Notes under the pieces: generated by a model | The model's input: the letters and a program-made list of their open reading frames with translations, nothing else | Databases searched by the model: none | What the model was told of the DNA's origin: nothing | Origin: Anthoceros angustus | Lineage: Eukaryota; Streptophyta; Anthocerotopsida; Anthocerotales; Anthocerotaceae | Direction: 5' to 3' | Length of the DNA stretch: 64,000 nucleotides | Assembly (NCBI GenBank): GCA_010909165.1 | Contig: VJWM01000151.1 | Location: 124,001-188,000 of the forward strand | Part shown: positions 9,180 through 20,281 of the stretch, in pieces | Numbering within the stretch: position 1 is the stretch's first letter | Layout: every line of letters begins with the position of its first letter | Position numbers and translations under genes: made by a program

Positions 9180-10915
9180 ATGGGAGAGGCTCGAGTGCAA
9201 CTCACTGCAATATTGTTGCTGGCTTGGCCGCTGATGATCCTGGCGGATGTTTCTACGGGCCTCCCTCCTGGCGTGTGCTTCTGGCGCCAAGGCATTCTCC
9301 GTGACGGAAAGCTGGGCGGGACCCAGAGTCCCCGGGACTGTACCTTCCAGGTGAGTGGGGGCATCGTGTCCCCCAGTCCTCGAAGGTTTTTGAGAAAGCT
9401 TTGGGTTGTTTGAACACCAGGTCCGTCACCAGGATTTTCTCAAGTTGGGTTGTTTGAACACCAGGTCCGTCACCAGGATTTTCTCAAGTTGGGTTGTTTG
9501 AACACCAGGTCCGTCACCAGGATTTTCTCAAGTTGCTGGGGCCGTCGCCAGTGGTGGAGTTTGAGGTCGCAGCCGATGCACATGAGGGAGCTGTTTACTA
9601 CCCGGACAAAGGCGAGTTGTACTTTTCCACGACGAGATTGCCAGGCGCACCCATCAAGGTTGTGCTCCTCCTTCGGTAAAGTCTAGCATTGAGCTGTGCC
9701 GCCATGTGGAAGTTCAGAAAGGCACCAAACTTTGAGCGGTGTTGCAGTTGCGGAAGTTTGCTCTCAAGGACAAGAAAGTGACGACCGTGGTGGAGGATAC
9801 CGATATTGCCAACGGCATGGTTTTGGACCACGATGGCAATCTACTGGTCTGTGAGATGGGGCGGATGAATGTTCCTGGATACATTGAGAAGATCAATCTC
9901 ACCTCTCTGCAGTCAACCACTGTTGCTGACAATTGGTTCAACATACCATTCAACAGTCCTAACGACGCTGTTGTGAAGAGCGACAAATCCATTTGGTTCA
10001 CCGACCCTGACTACGGGAGGTAATCTGGCCACTTATGTTGTTACAGACTGGAGCATTTCCTCAGTCCACGCAAACCTAATTTTCCGCCATGGATATGTAC
10101 TGGCAGCGTCCAAGGATATGCAGGGGCCCCAAGAGTGAACAACCAGGTGTACAGAATTGACCCCGATGGGACAGTGGATGTGGTGGCCGATGGGTTCTCC
10201 AAGCCAAACGGATTGGCCTTCTCCGAGGATGAGAAGCTCCTCTACGTGGCTGACTCGGGCTACTTAACAGGGTGTGCTCAGCTCCCAGAGCTCTGACGAC
10301 CCACGTACCTGAGTCCTCCTGTACTTTGAAGATGTCATCTTGACCCTCATCTTGATCTCACTCCATGGCAGCACATGCACTGACTAAGAGTTTTCGTGTT
10401 CCAGGCTACAAACGTTTGATATTCGAGGACCTCACTCTGTGACTGTCTTCGATGTCCGTGGCCGCACTCTAACGAACAGGCGCTTTTTCACCTCGGTTGC
10501 TCGCTACGATGGTGCTGCCCTTGGAATCCCTGACGGTATCAAGGTGGACACCAGGGGGAATGTGTACATAGCCACCTTTGACGGTATCCAAGGTCTGTTG
10601 CAGATATTGCTGTGCTTCAAGGTTGTCTCGCCGTTCCCAAACTGGAGAGTTGATATGCTCACGCCATGTGCTATGGGCGCAGTGTTCGACAAAGAAGCAC
10701 AAGCATTGGGACGAATCGTTGTGCCTGGAGCAGTGAATATGGGCTTTGGGGGCCCCAAGCTCGACACCCTCTACATCCTTAACGAAACGGCTATCCTCTC
10801 TGTCCAACTGAAGGCCACCGGAGCGGGCCTAGCGTACGCTGCTAATTATCACAATTTGCCGGTTCACGAGTTAGATGATTCGGGTGGCCTGGCCAGAATT
10901 TGCAAAATATATTGA
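9180..10915 (+). CDS. Secreted SMP-30/gluconolactonase-like protein, six exons
   Basis: Six exons give one open frame of about 408 residues: 9180-9350, 9521-9658, 9748-10019, 10047-10271, 10405-10592 and 10683-10915. All junctions are GT-AG and in phase. Residues 1-24 (RVQLTAILLLAWPLMILA) look like a signal peptide, so secretion or entry to the endomembrane system is likely. The rest is a six-bladed beta-propeller of the SMP-30/gluconolactonase/LRE-like family, often metal-dependent lactonases. Signature parts are FLKLLGPSP, AHEGAVYYPDKGELYFST, SPNDAVVKSDKSIWFTDPDYG (near residue 173), ADGFSKPNGLAFSEDE (near 247), GIPDGIKVDTRGNVY and FGGPKLDTLYI. Asn of SPND and the following acidic residues are the usual metal-site elements. 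It is the only gene here that assembles without a stop. Substrate is unknown. Oddities are a 27-nt intron and a triplicated splice-acceptor region. Confidence 0.8.
9403..9534 (+). repeat. Three perfect 44-bp repeats spanning a splice acceptor
   Basis: Copies start at 9403, 9447 and 9491. Each contains two candidate acceptors (aacaccag and gtcaccag) and the first codons of exon 2 (GATTTTCTCAAG). As 44 is not a multiple of three, splicing to the first or second copy shifts the frame. Only the third copy keeps the frame of LLGPSP. Confidence 0.95.
10020..10046 (+). other. Apparent 27-nt intron in the SMP-30-like gene
   Basis: The segment gtaatc...ttacag contains an in-frame stop but, when removed, joins DPDYG to RLEHFLSPRKPNFPPW, matching the continuity expected of the family. 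Either it is an intron shrunk below normal splicing size, or part of an intron was lost in assembly. Confidence 0.5.
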
Positions 10916-13650
10916 TCGTCTACTGGCCTGGGAGCAAAAGCGGAACATGATACGTATGTAGGATTGCGGTGGTATCACTAGATATACCAGCACCTATATG
11001 GACTTCCCAAAGTCCTTAAATGCTCAAACATCAGAAGAACACAGCTGAACGCATGAGAACACTGATCACTCACCAGCATTATGCAACTTTCCAGCCCTTA
11101 CAAGTTTTGTTGAAATTAACAAAGGTTTCAGCCAATTTGGCACGATGTGATATGGGCAGCAAGCTTTGGGGAGCCTATACCCGGAAGAAGAAGAGTGGAA
11201 GCTTGGGTCCAATATGAACACTATGCCACTTAAAGCCCACCATTGTATCAACATCAATGCAGTGTTATGTGGAAAGAGTGAACTCACATTGGCCCTTGGG
11301 TTAGATGCGTGGAGCTAATGCTCATAGTGGACTACACGCCCAACCAAGAAGGGAATCCCCGTAAAGGTCTCAGGACGTCGAAGTCAACAAGAAGGGAAAG
11401 GACTTTAGGCCCTAAGTTGAGACAATTGCACAGTTTGCAACTTGTTGCGGTCAACTTGTGGACAGATTGGATGGTCTCTTTTGATTGCCACATGTATTCA
11501 GATTCCATGTTCCCTCCTCCCTATGCCCAACGCCGAGAAAAATGCCCAATTCTACCAAGGCTCGCTCTGTTTCGTGAAGGATCTCTGCATTTCGAATGAT
11601 CTCCATTTTTGTTGTTCCTATATGTCAAGATTGTATTGTGCTTGAGACTTGCTATGTCAAATCATGTTGTTCCTCTTTGAAAAAGTTGCTAACCAGGTTT
11701 AAAAACGCCACCAAACATGGGAGGCCTCTCAAGTTTCAACTAGCATAGATGTTTCAATTCTTTTGTAATCAATAGGTATGTCACACCTCGTTGGGTATAA
11801 AAAGTGCAAAAACGTCCAAAAAACTTTGGGTAATTTTCTCAAATGCAGCTAAGTAGTTTACTGGTCTGAAAGCATACACAAGTACTTCTTCGTGGTTAAG
11901 AACTTTAAGCTAGAGCACCAATGAAAGGTATAAAGACCATATTTTTACAAGGTCTTGATACTACATAGAAAGAACCACCCTAATTAAGAATTAAAATCAT
12001 GTTTTAATATTTTTCTAACCTTTTTATGCCTTTCTACTTTAGGTTTGTGGCATGAAGATATATAGCTACGAACTAGTTTGTTTTAAAAGTTTCTTCAAAC
12101 AATCTAATTTGCTGCACAAATGTCTTCCATATAATTTAAGCTATGTAACTATTTGTCAAGTATGGCAGATACTTAGGTCCTTTAGTGTCATTGCAGCAAT
12201 TGTAATCTCCAGGACCAAGAAGTCAAGAACTGCATGTTGCTCTATGTTCTTGAAGCCTCACCTTCGTGGCTATTGAACAACAAGGACGAGGGCAAAATCA
12301 TGGATCCTACAATTCGGAGTAAACTTCCAAGTGTATTGTTAGAAGAAGTTATGGCGAGAACACCAAATTTCAGTAGGGCTCGGTTCCACTCGAAGCTTGG
12401 TAAAGCTTGGAATAAGAAGATGAACGAGTCTTGGTTTCTTTTACTTGTAAAAGAAGTAAGATGATCAACTTCTAAGAATTTTGCGACGCTATGCGCAATA
12501 GAGTATGAGCCTCACTATGGAGGAAGCGAACCTTGAGACCCCCAAGGCTACCCTTTAGTGGCCACACTTATCCAATTGTTGCTGTGTACAACAGGTTTCG
12601 TCGCATGAGGCTTTTGTTTAGCATGAAACCAGCTTCCAAGACACAAGCTCGTACCTTCTCACACACCCAAACCCCCCACACAAATGGGGTAACCTCTATT
12701 CACACCCAAGCAGCAGCCACGCCTCCTCGAGCTCGCGTTGCTCTCTCAGATACCTACAATGACACTTATAGTCGTAGGTCCACACCCTACGAGAGTAGGT
12801 CGATTTGCTGCGAGCGTAGGGACCCCCATGTTGCGGTGCGACTTCAGTGCCTCCATAGTTTTGAGGCCTTGGCCCAGCTTCCAATCTCAATCGATACAGA
12901 TTTGGTACCCCTCCCTTAGGCTCTAACCTGGGCCTTCGTCTAACTCCTAATCTCTACTCCTCTACTCCTCAATCAGGTTCACATCATCCACACTCTCATC
13001 TCATCTCAACTCAACTCATCATCCTCCTACTCTAACCTCACTTCAAACTCACTAGCCCCAGCTCGCCCTTTCGAAAAAATTGCCTGGGGTCCACCTACAA
13101 GCCAGCGAGTTCTTCCTTGGGCAGGTTGCTATGGATTTGCACCAGACAGTGAGAATCTCTAGGGAGTCATTCCCTGAGCCGCCTCTGAAGCCCAAAGTTC
13201 CTTGAACAAGGTCTCCTTAGGACTGGTGACGGCTCCTGGTCACTAGTTGGAAGGGTGTACACCGGGTCGAAAGGTATACAAAAGCCACCCAAAACCATGT
13301 TTTCCTGATTTCATTAAAAACCCCTGAACCTAGGAGCAAATCATAGAGGGATCTGTTTTCCCGTATTTGTATGTCCACATCTCATATTAGTTTGGCTAAC
13401 CAGCGGGGTACATTGCCTATAAACGCAGTATTTGAAAATCAGGGCAACTTTGTATGGACAACAAAAATGCAAACGCGCAATGGAAAGTCCACATGTGTTG
13501 AGTCGGTGTCCACCGTCATGGTCACCCCTCTACATTAGTGGGGAGGGTCGTGGTGGCACCGGACGTTCTGTGCATAAACCTTGCATCTCCTGCCCAATGT
13601 CGGCGCAGGAGTGGAGGAAGATTTCGGACTGCCTACCGCTCATGTCTGTA
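10916..13650. other. Low-copy spacer before the array
   Basis: No recognised gene. ORFs at 11309-11599, 12234-12464 and 12533-12919 show no domain known to me. The 12234-12464 reading (MARTPNFSRARFHSKLGKAW) is the most protein-like but stands alone. The stretch 12950-13060 is pyrimidine-rich with loose ctcaact/ctcatct repetition. The array begins at about 13648 without a target-site duplication visible to me. Confidence 0.45.
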
Positions 13651-14999
13651 TTTACGACCCGCGACACTGACCCCCCAACGCTGCAAATATCCATCATTGT
13701 TGTCCATTAACTAGTTTAGGTACTCGGTGGAAATAAATGAAAGTAAAATCTTGCTTGGTAGGCCTCGTTGCATTGCACACAAATTAGCAATACTTTCATC
13801 ATTCGCGGTACACTTGAAGATAACCTTGAGTTATTCATGGAGTGAGCGTGCAACGCAAAAGTTTGGGTCCCTTTGTCATTTTGATCCGATTCGGTTCATT
13901 TTGGTTCAATCTTTATTCAAAGTGATCGTGAGTAGTAACGAGTGTTTCTTCTTGAGCCATCCAGAAAGTTAGGGACAAGGGTAGGAATTTGGAAGTTTCT
14001 CAAGCCTAGATAGATGAGCGGGTAGGGTAGAATCTTGCCCCATAGACTATATGTGCAAAGGGAATTAGTGATTGATTTGGAACCCCTAGTTTAAGTAGCG
14101 ATAAAATAGGAATGTATGTTTGGGCCGGGCGGTGCTTAAAGGGCGGCGCTTGGAAGTTCTTGGGCACATAGTTGGAAGGAGCTAGGAGCTGCAAGGAGTG
14201 TGTCTTTGGAAGTAGCAGGCTAATTGTAAGGCATGCAAGTTGGAAGAGGCGGCGTTGTCGTGGGTGTCAGAGGCAAGAGCTCAACTTTTGGAGCTAAGGT
14301 GTGGAGAAGCCAAGATAGAGTCTCACGGAAGTTGGGATTTTGGGAGAAATTTGTGCCTTGTGAGCTAAGCTGTGAGGCCATGAACTGGAGCTTGTGATTA
14401 GTGGAACTTAGGAGGTGATGACCTTGCAATGTGAGAAGTGGAGTCTTGGTTGTGGGCTACGAAGGGTGTGAATTGTGAAGAAAGCAAGCCTTTGCCTTTT
14501 GCTCGCACAACCAAGCTGGAATTGACATGATTACGAGGTGTGGTGCTGCAAATGCTAGGAGGGGCCTAGGTCTTGTTTGGCAAGCACGCTTATGAGTGAG
14601 CTTTGGGGATCCGGCTGCAACATGGTGAAGGAATCGCGATGGGGATTCACTTGAGGAAGGCGAAATTTGTATTTGGGCTGCAAGCAAATGTGAAAGGGGC
14701 CATCGTGGTGGCCGCTCACGAGAATTGGGCAGCGAGGTCAATCAAGGGAGATTTGGCGGAGGAGTTCACTAAGGAGAAATGTTGCTAAGGAGGTTGGTGA
14801 GGAGCTCGCTAGGAACGAGTACCATATATTCAAGGTGTGTGATGTGCTCGAGGGAGCTTGGGTGTGTTGGACATGAGCATGTAAGAACTCGAATTGATCC
14901 TTGGGGGTAGGATGTTGTTCCCTACCCATGTTGAAGAGCATAGGGGCCATGCTCGGCTTGGAGGAACGTTCTCTTAGGGAGATGTGCCCTTAGGGAGAT

Positions 15000-15350
15000 G
15001 TGGTCTCCTATCCTTTGACACGCATCACAGCCTCGATAAATTTCCATGTCCCTTTGCATAGTGGACCACCAAAAGCCAGTCAAAATCTTCTTCGATCACT
15101 TGTGCGAATAATGTCCCCCGCCTCCTTAGTATGTAGAGGGCCTCCGCCACGCAATTTGTTCGCCTCCAAACACCTTGAACTACTTTGTCTAGTCCTAGCT
15201 TATAGAGGATTCCTTTCCTCGACGGTATGGTCGCCTTATGCACGAATCTGACTTTTCCTTCTCGTGATAATCCGGTTGGTATCCGGTCCCTAGTTGCGCC
15301 CCATCTCGATGTCGCCACGTGTCCTCCTCGATGATCCCGATCATCAAATC
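15000..15350 (-). pseudogene. Ty3/gypsy integrase N-terminal remnant, unit 1
   Basis: On the minus strand, allowing frame changes, the order is GILYKLGLDKV, a VLEA-like stretch, GHYSHK, KKIL-AGFWWSTMQRDMEIY, CDACQRIGRPHLP. This is the HHCC zinc finger that opens plant Ty3/gypsy integrases. The catalytic core (DDE) was not found downstream. The clearest single-frame pieces are in other copies, e.g. DACQRIGRPHLPKG at 21609-21812. Frames are broken in every copy. Confidence 0.65.
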
Positions 15351-15389
15351 TCATCTTCTATATACTGATATAAGCGACATGTATATATA
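15316..15389 (+). promoter_or_regulatory. G-box/ABRE-like and TATA-like module in segment c
   Basis: CACGTG at 15316-15321 lies within ccacgtgtcc, an ABRE-like core. A partial inverted repeat gatgatcccgatcatc follows, and tatatata lies at 15382-15389, about 60 bp downstream. The same arrangement recurs in every b/c copy (near 21960, 22874, 31202, 40677, 48590, 49087, 49590, 55537 and 56598). It lies about 570 bp upstream of the decayed Alba-like/EDY segment d on the same strand. Promoter activity is inference; it may be part of the ancestral transposon. Confidence 0.35.
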
Positions 15390-15950
15390 GCCCTCTGCGT
15401 GACATTCGAGAAATTGAACCCCCTCCCCGCCTCAATTCCAAGGAAGTTATCCTCCTTGGCTCATGAAATGCATGGCTCTATCTCATATCCTTTCTACCAT
15501 GGTCTCGACAAGGAACTTTCTACGAAACCCCAAAGGCCAAGGACTTCCTACCCGCTTGGATATTTATAGTAAGTCCAAGGAACTTTGTTTCTCGGATGTC
15601 ATAATAGACCCCTAATTCCCCTATATATGTGTATCAAATGGGTTTTCTAACATATCCTACTCTCGCCTCCTTTCTACCCGTTAACGGCTAAGTCTAGGAC
15701 ATCCCATGTTCTCTCAATTAACCAAGTCCCGGACCACCTACGGACGTCCTGAGCGACTTACCTACTATCTACCTTCCGCCTCGAAACTCGATTACGCTAG
15801 CTCGGACGCCTACAAATCCCCTACTTCCTACGAATTGTAGTCATCCTCCCTTCATCCATCGCAAAAACTTCCCTACCGTAACCTTCCCTTGGTCCCCAAA
15901 TTGTCTCGTGTTTTGCCAAAAACTTAGTGACCAAACTTTTCCGTTCCACA

Positions 15951-17404
15951 AACTTTTAAAAGCTTGTTTGAAAAGTTTGACAAAGTGCTTCTTTGTCCTC
16001 TTGATAAACCGTAGAATCAAGTTATATCTTTTACGCTTATGATGACCTTAAACAATTCCAATCACTTGGAGATACAAGTCACAAGAACTTGTTCGCAACT
16101 AATTTAAAAGAGAAGGCCAAAATTGCTCAAAATCATCTCACAAGATCTCTTCTATCTACCGCTGATATATATGCGTTAGGTCATCTTGTAAAAGATGCAG
16201 ACTTTGGTCAAGAGGATCATTGAAACAAAATTTTTGCAATTGCAAGTAGACTTTAAATTGATTCCTTTCACGACGAGAAATCGTCCTACAATTAAAAAGT
16301 AACTGCACTATATATTGGGAAGTCCTTCAAAATGTCGCTATATTTTCAAACTAGATCCCTTGTGGAGCAACAAAATTAGTGCCATACTTCCAAAACATCT
16401 TGGAATTGAGTGTGGCGACTTCCTTGTTGACGAAGACATTCTTAGTACAAAAGACAATTATGAGGGAATTTTTCTAAGTGATGAAGAAGAAGAAGAAGAT
16501 TATGTAGAAGAAGAAGAAGAAGAAGATTATGTAGAAGAAGAAGAAGAAGAAGATTATGTAGAAGAAGAAGAAGAAGAAGATTATGTAGAAGAAGAAGAAG
16601 AAGAAGAAGAAGAAGAAGAAGAAGAAGAAGATTATGTAGAAGAAGAAGAAGAAGATTATGTAGAAGAAGAAGAAGATTATGTAGAAAATGAGGAAGAGGA
16701 AGAGGAAAATGAGTATGAGCATAATAGTTCAATGACAAAGAAAGCAAATATGAGCAAGACATTCATCTTGATGTGGAAGACATGAAAAAATCGTCAAGGT
16801 CCAAGGTATGAAGAAATTGAATGTAGCAACTCCTTCACTAATGACGAAGATATTCTTGGTGAGGATGAAGATGATGATGAGGAATATTTCTAAGCGAAGA
16901 GGAAGAAGATTATGCAAAAATATTTTGCTGAAGAGGGAATAACTATAAGGAAAATGATGAAGAAAAAGAATATAAAGAAGATGAAGAAGGAAACTACTAC
17001 AAGGAAAATGAAGAAGAAATCGATTATAACGACAAGCATATTTTTAGTGAAGAACACGAATATGAGCAATACATTTTACTCAAGACGAATATGAGGAGGA
17101 CATTTCTACTCAAGAGGTAAACCAATATGCCGAGGACATTTCTACGCATCTTGATCTAGGTACATTTTTATGAAGAAAAAATGAATATGAGAACGAAGAA
17201 TTTCTCTTAGAAGAAGTAAACCAATATGAGGAGAACTTAGATATTTTTATAGAGCAAGAAAATGAATATGAGAAAGATATTTTTATTGAAGAGGAAAACA
17301 AATATGAAGAAGACGTCCTTAAGACATTCACTCAAGACATTCTTACTCCACAAGAAGATGAATATGAGGAACTATGGAATGCCATTTGCAACACGCCATA
17401 TCTT
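15951..17404 (+). pseudogene. Alba-like/EDY gene copy, unit 1
   Basis: Homologous to 2123-3440, from aacttttaaaagcttg to the NAICNTPY end. The Alba-like part is broken by several small indels (16029-16310). A readable piece, CRYIFKLDPLWSNKISAILPKHLGI, leads into the acidic region and a GAA-rich tract. The 3' part has further frame changes. The native TATA region is not included; upstream sequence is the gypsy-associated segment c. Confidence 0.7.
16483..16686 (+). repeat. GAA-rich EDYV minisatellite, unit 1
   Basis: Blocks of gattatgta followed by (gaa)n encode DYV plus a run of glutamates. The block number and n vary. The founder gene has only single EEEDYV-type motifs here, so the expansion is specific to the array. 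Confidence 0.9.
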
Positions 17405-17840
17405 TTTCACGTGAGACGGTGGCCGTGTGCTTCTCCATGCGGTCAAGCAAGGTCAATTAGGGCTCATCTCATCATGTACCTCGTCCGTGGTGATCAAGTC
17501 TCGTGAAACTAAGTGTGACAACATGAAGTGCACCACTCTTCATTTTGCTCGCTTTCAAATGTATGGCACATTGGTGAGGACTTTGATAAATTTTATCAAG
17601 TCTGCGCTCAAGCCTTTCACGGTCACATACATGGTGTGGGGCTTCCTAGCTCTTGGACTTCACACTTTCTTTCCACAACATGTGTCCATTGCTCTCCAAC
17701 GGCCGACGAGGCATCCTTAGGACGACAATGATAACGGTGATCATGGTGACACCTCGATTGGTCCAGTGATCCTGTGGCACACCGCTTTCACGTGAATCGA
17801 GCCACCAAAGCGTGCTCACATCCTCTAAAACCTACTTAGT
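17405..17840 (+). other. Segment e, 5' part with conserved open reading
   Basis: In several units (clearest at 51671-52096, 141 codons) this part reads through CASPCGQARSIRAHLIMYLV, ETKCDNMKCTTLHFARF, WHIGEDFDKFYQVCAQAFHG and PSSWTSLSFHNMCPLL. It continues in frame from the EDY tail in some copies (24754-25092). No family is recognised. The founder gene at 2210 ends differently after NAICNMPY, so this may be unrelated DNA fused to the gene when the unit formed. Confidence 0.4.
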
Positions 17841-19030
17841 CATGATATTGCGAGCCATAGATTTTAGATTCGAGCTTAGTTGCTTGCTTACACGGACCCT
17901 TGAGGTCCCTAGCTAGTGTTAGCCTTTGAAAGGTAGATGGGCTTACCCCATCTCTTCTCCTTTAATAAAAGCCCTTTTATTTTCTTCTCCATGCGGCATG
18001 TATTATTTGTTAGTTGCAAATATATTTACTATATATATCAAATTTTATATTTTTTGTACTTAACTATTTAAGTTATAAAAATATAAAATACAAAGTATTG
18101 ATACTCACCTATAGGTGTGGGCCTTGTGCAAGCGTGTACTGTCGACAATTAGGTGCTATGTACCAAGGGAAGAAGCTTCATACATGATGCCCATGTCATG
18201 GCCGGAAGGATGTGGTGGACATGTGGTGATTGTAGGATATGGTCGAGGAAAGGGTAAAGGGGCCCTAGATCATCATGCAGCTAGGCAGCAGGCATCACTC
18301 CAATAGGACGTACATTCGTCGACCTCTTTAGATCAAGCGTTTGCCGGCGTGTGCTTAGCTTCATGTATAAATTTGCAAATTTAAAGGAGCTTGGGCGAGG
18401 ATCGCTTTGTTGGCAACTTTTGGTGCTAGATATGAGTGCGAAATGAGGGACTTGCACGATGCAAGCTCATGCCATCCCGAGGTCGCTCCATTCGTGAGCT
18501 CCACTCATATAGAGCAAGCACCTCCGGTGGCCAGCCCTTGTTGCCGGTGGGCATAGCCGGCTATGCCATATCACCACACTCTTTGTGTTCATGCTGCGAA
18601 AACGTGGCGTGCCTCAAAGTTTGAGTTCACCACATTTTGCATACCCTACCCATACCCAAAGAATCAAGACCGTCCATGTCATCATATCATTTGTGCCATG
18701 CTATGAGAAACCTAACCAGGCCTGCATCGGCTGGAAATGACACCGTAAGAACCTAATTTGACGTGCATTTTTAGTTGTCCATATTTTACCGCCACTCCGA
18801 CTATGTTCCTACCTTGACTCAAACTTTGTTCACTTTGTTGAGGCACTTTAGTTTTCATGCGTCGAAAAGGAAATAAAATAGTATTATATTATTTTTATTT
18901 CTACAATTATTCAGCTATGGAATTCGAGCTGTGAATCAATGTATGTAAATTTAAAGTAAAAAAAAAGGTAAAGATACATTCGTGAAAAATCTGGACAAAA
19001 ATAGAGAGAACGTGGAGACTTTATAAATAT
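17840..19030. other. Segments e (3' part) and f, no recognised gene
   Basis: Apart from the fold-back region, this holds short readings on both strands, for example LATFGARYECEMRDL on plus, without a recognised domain. Segment f (18740-19030) is AT-rich with a poly-A run near 18955. The repeats of this block in units 2 to 5 carry the same content. Confidence 0.4.
18000..18112. repeat. AT-rich fold-back region in segment e
   Basis: The sequence ttatattttt...aactatttaagtt...aaaaatataaaa is an imperfect inverted repeat around tatttaa. It is followed in most units by the perfect 12-bp palindrome AGTATCGATACT (e.g. 26294-26305). Unit 1 has one mismatch (agtattgatact). Confidence 0.6.
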
Positions 19031-19379
19031 GCAAGAGATAGGAAGTCCCCATCTACACCGGGTGATGGAACAACTCTCTGGACCTCGGGCCAAAGGGACT
19101 AGCCCCGTTGTCAACCTCGATTTAAGGGGACAAATAAGCAATGAAAGATACAACAAGATATAATTTCTTTCGATTACATTGTCCGTGGACTAAAAAGATT
19201 TCTTTTCAAGAATCGCTATTTGATTTATCTATGTTGTAAGAATCGGTTTTGTATCTAAATTCTAGTATACTTATTTAGACTTTTGTCAAGTAGATCATTT
19301 CTAGATGATGAACAAACATGAAAAATTTTGAACACCCCAAAATGGAAGTTGGTCCTTCTAGGCTTCATGTCCTCATGGG

Positions 19380-20281
19380 GTTGACAATTTCATCTTGAAA
19401 CACAATTCTCCATCCATTGTAAATTATATTGCGAGATAAGGTAATGTACACAACTCCTATCATCTTTTCCGTCTTTTCGATTTCTTAACTGTACAAAAAA
19501 TGTAAATATATAAAGTCGCCAATTCCAAACACTTCCATTGACTAGGGTGGAACAAGCGTGCAAATAGGCTTTGTATTGCAAAGTCCTCGTGATTAAACTT
19601 TCCCACTTGAGCTTGTTGGTTACGCTTGTAGATGGCGATAGAAAACTTCTTACCCCTTCTTTTACCATCCATACCATAAAAGTGTCCATTGTGGGCAACA
19701 AATCCAATTTCCGTACTTCACCATATGGATGTAAATTTAAAGGCTCAAGAGGGTTTCCACTCATAAAGGTTTGGACTTGTAATTATCTCATTATCAAATG
19801 ACACCAGCTCAAATAATACATCATAATTGTCGTCTACAACATGTGCAATCAAAGTAATATTAACTCCGAATCTCGATAGCACAGCACTTACATCGATTAC
19901 GTGAACATGTCACCTATGTTTCTTTTTGGTTGAATTCTTGAACCGTCCATTGACCTATGGCTAAAGAATATACATATAAATGAAACATGTCACGTGAATC
20001 ATCGTCCAGCTCATGCGCTAGAAATAATAAAAATGATCACTTTCCTCCTCATCAACAACTAGCACTAGCTTCTCGAGTGGTGGAAGCCGGGTCCCAAATA
20101 TCCGAATCTAAATCTAAATGCGAATATGAATTTCATCCATATATAAGGTGTCGACATACTAGTTCAACTTTGAAATCGTATCCCATATCACTTCGCCTAA
20201 CCTTTGAAAAGATATTGATAATACAAATCGCATCACCCAACTATTTGGATCCTTCGATGATTTTGTTTCCTTCATAATGTA
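19380..20281 (-). pseudogene. g/h minus-strand ORF family, unit 1
   Basis: On the minus strand, in shifting frames, blocks read DLDSDIWDPASTTREAS, VYSLAIGQWTVQEFNQK, SAVLSRFGVNITLIAHVVDD, YDVLFELVSFDNEIITSQQ, PLNLHPYGEVREIGFVAHN, GHFYGMDGKRRGKKFSIAIY and NLQWMENCVSR. The pattern of short beta-strand-like blocks, with motifs like VYSLAIGQW and GHFYGMD, is reminiscent of an F-box/kelch-type propeller, but this is only an impression and no F-box is proven. The diverged copy at 380-600 supports past coding. It runs opposite to the EDY gene. Confidence 0.45.

Larger units (their letters stand above)
13651..20281 (+). repeat. Array unit 1 (6.63 kb, simplest copy)
   Basis: This unit has no large internal duplication and serves as reference. 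Approximate segments: a 13651-15000, b 15000-15350, c 15350-15950, d 15951-17404, e 17405-18740, f 18740-19030, g 19030-19590, h 19590-20281. Segment a is GC-balanced and carries long readings in several frames on both strands without a recognised domain. Confidence 0.9.

Noticed and set aside
9403-9534. CRISPR-like array
   Set aside because: Three directly abutting 44-bp repeats with no spacers in a plant gene; a simple tandem repeat.
12533-12919. 128-codon ORF with proline- and threonine-rich reading
   Set aside because: No domain, low-complexity sequence, and overlapping ORFs of similar size on the other strand.
13990-14950. Conserved-looking minus-strand ORFs in segment a (for example the reading with SSAKSPLIDLAAQFSSGHHD)
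   Set aside because: Conservation only reflects recent near-identical copies. No diverged copy is available to show selection, and no family is recognised, so no gene was called.
16442-16762. Minus-strand ORFs rich in Leu-His-Asn-Leu or Phe-Ile-Ile over the GAA tracts (also near 23921, 32312, 41702, 43028 and 50619)
   Set aside because: They are the antisense of the GAA-rich minisatellite and owe their length to the repeat having no stops in those frames.
17405-17840. Possible relation of segment e reading (DFDKFYQVCAQAFH) to the gypsy scrap at 3527-3830 (DFTTFIKSCAKVYH)
   Set aside because: Similarity is short and on opposite element orientations; likely chance without a profile search.
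13651-20281. Treating the 6.6-kb unit as a complete LTR retrotransposon
   Set aside because: Only an integrase zinc-finger scrap is present. No LTRs, primer-binding site, RT or gag were found, and other segments derive from host-like genes.
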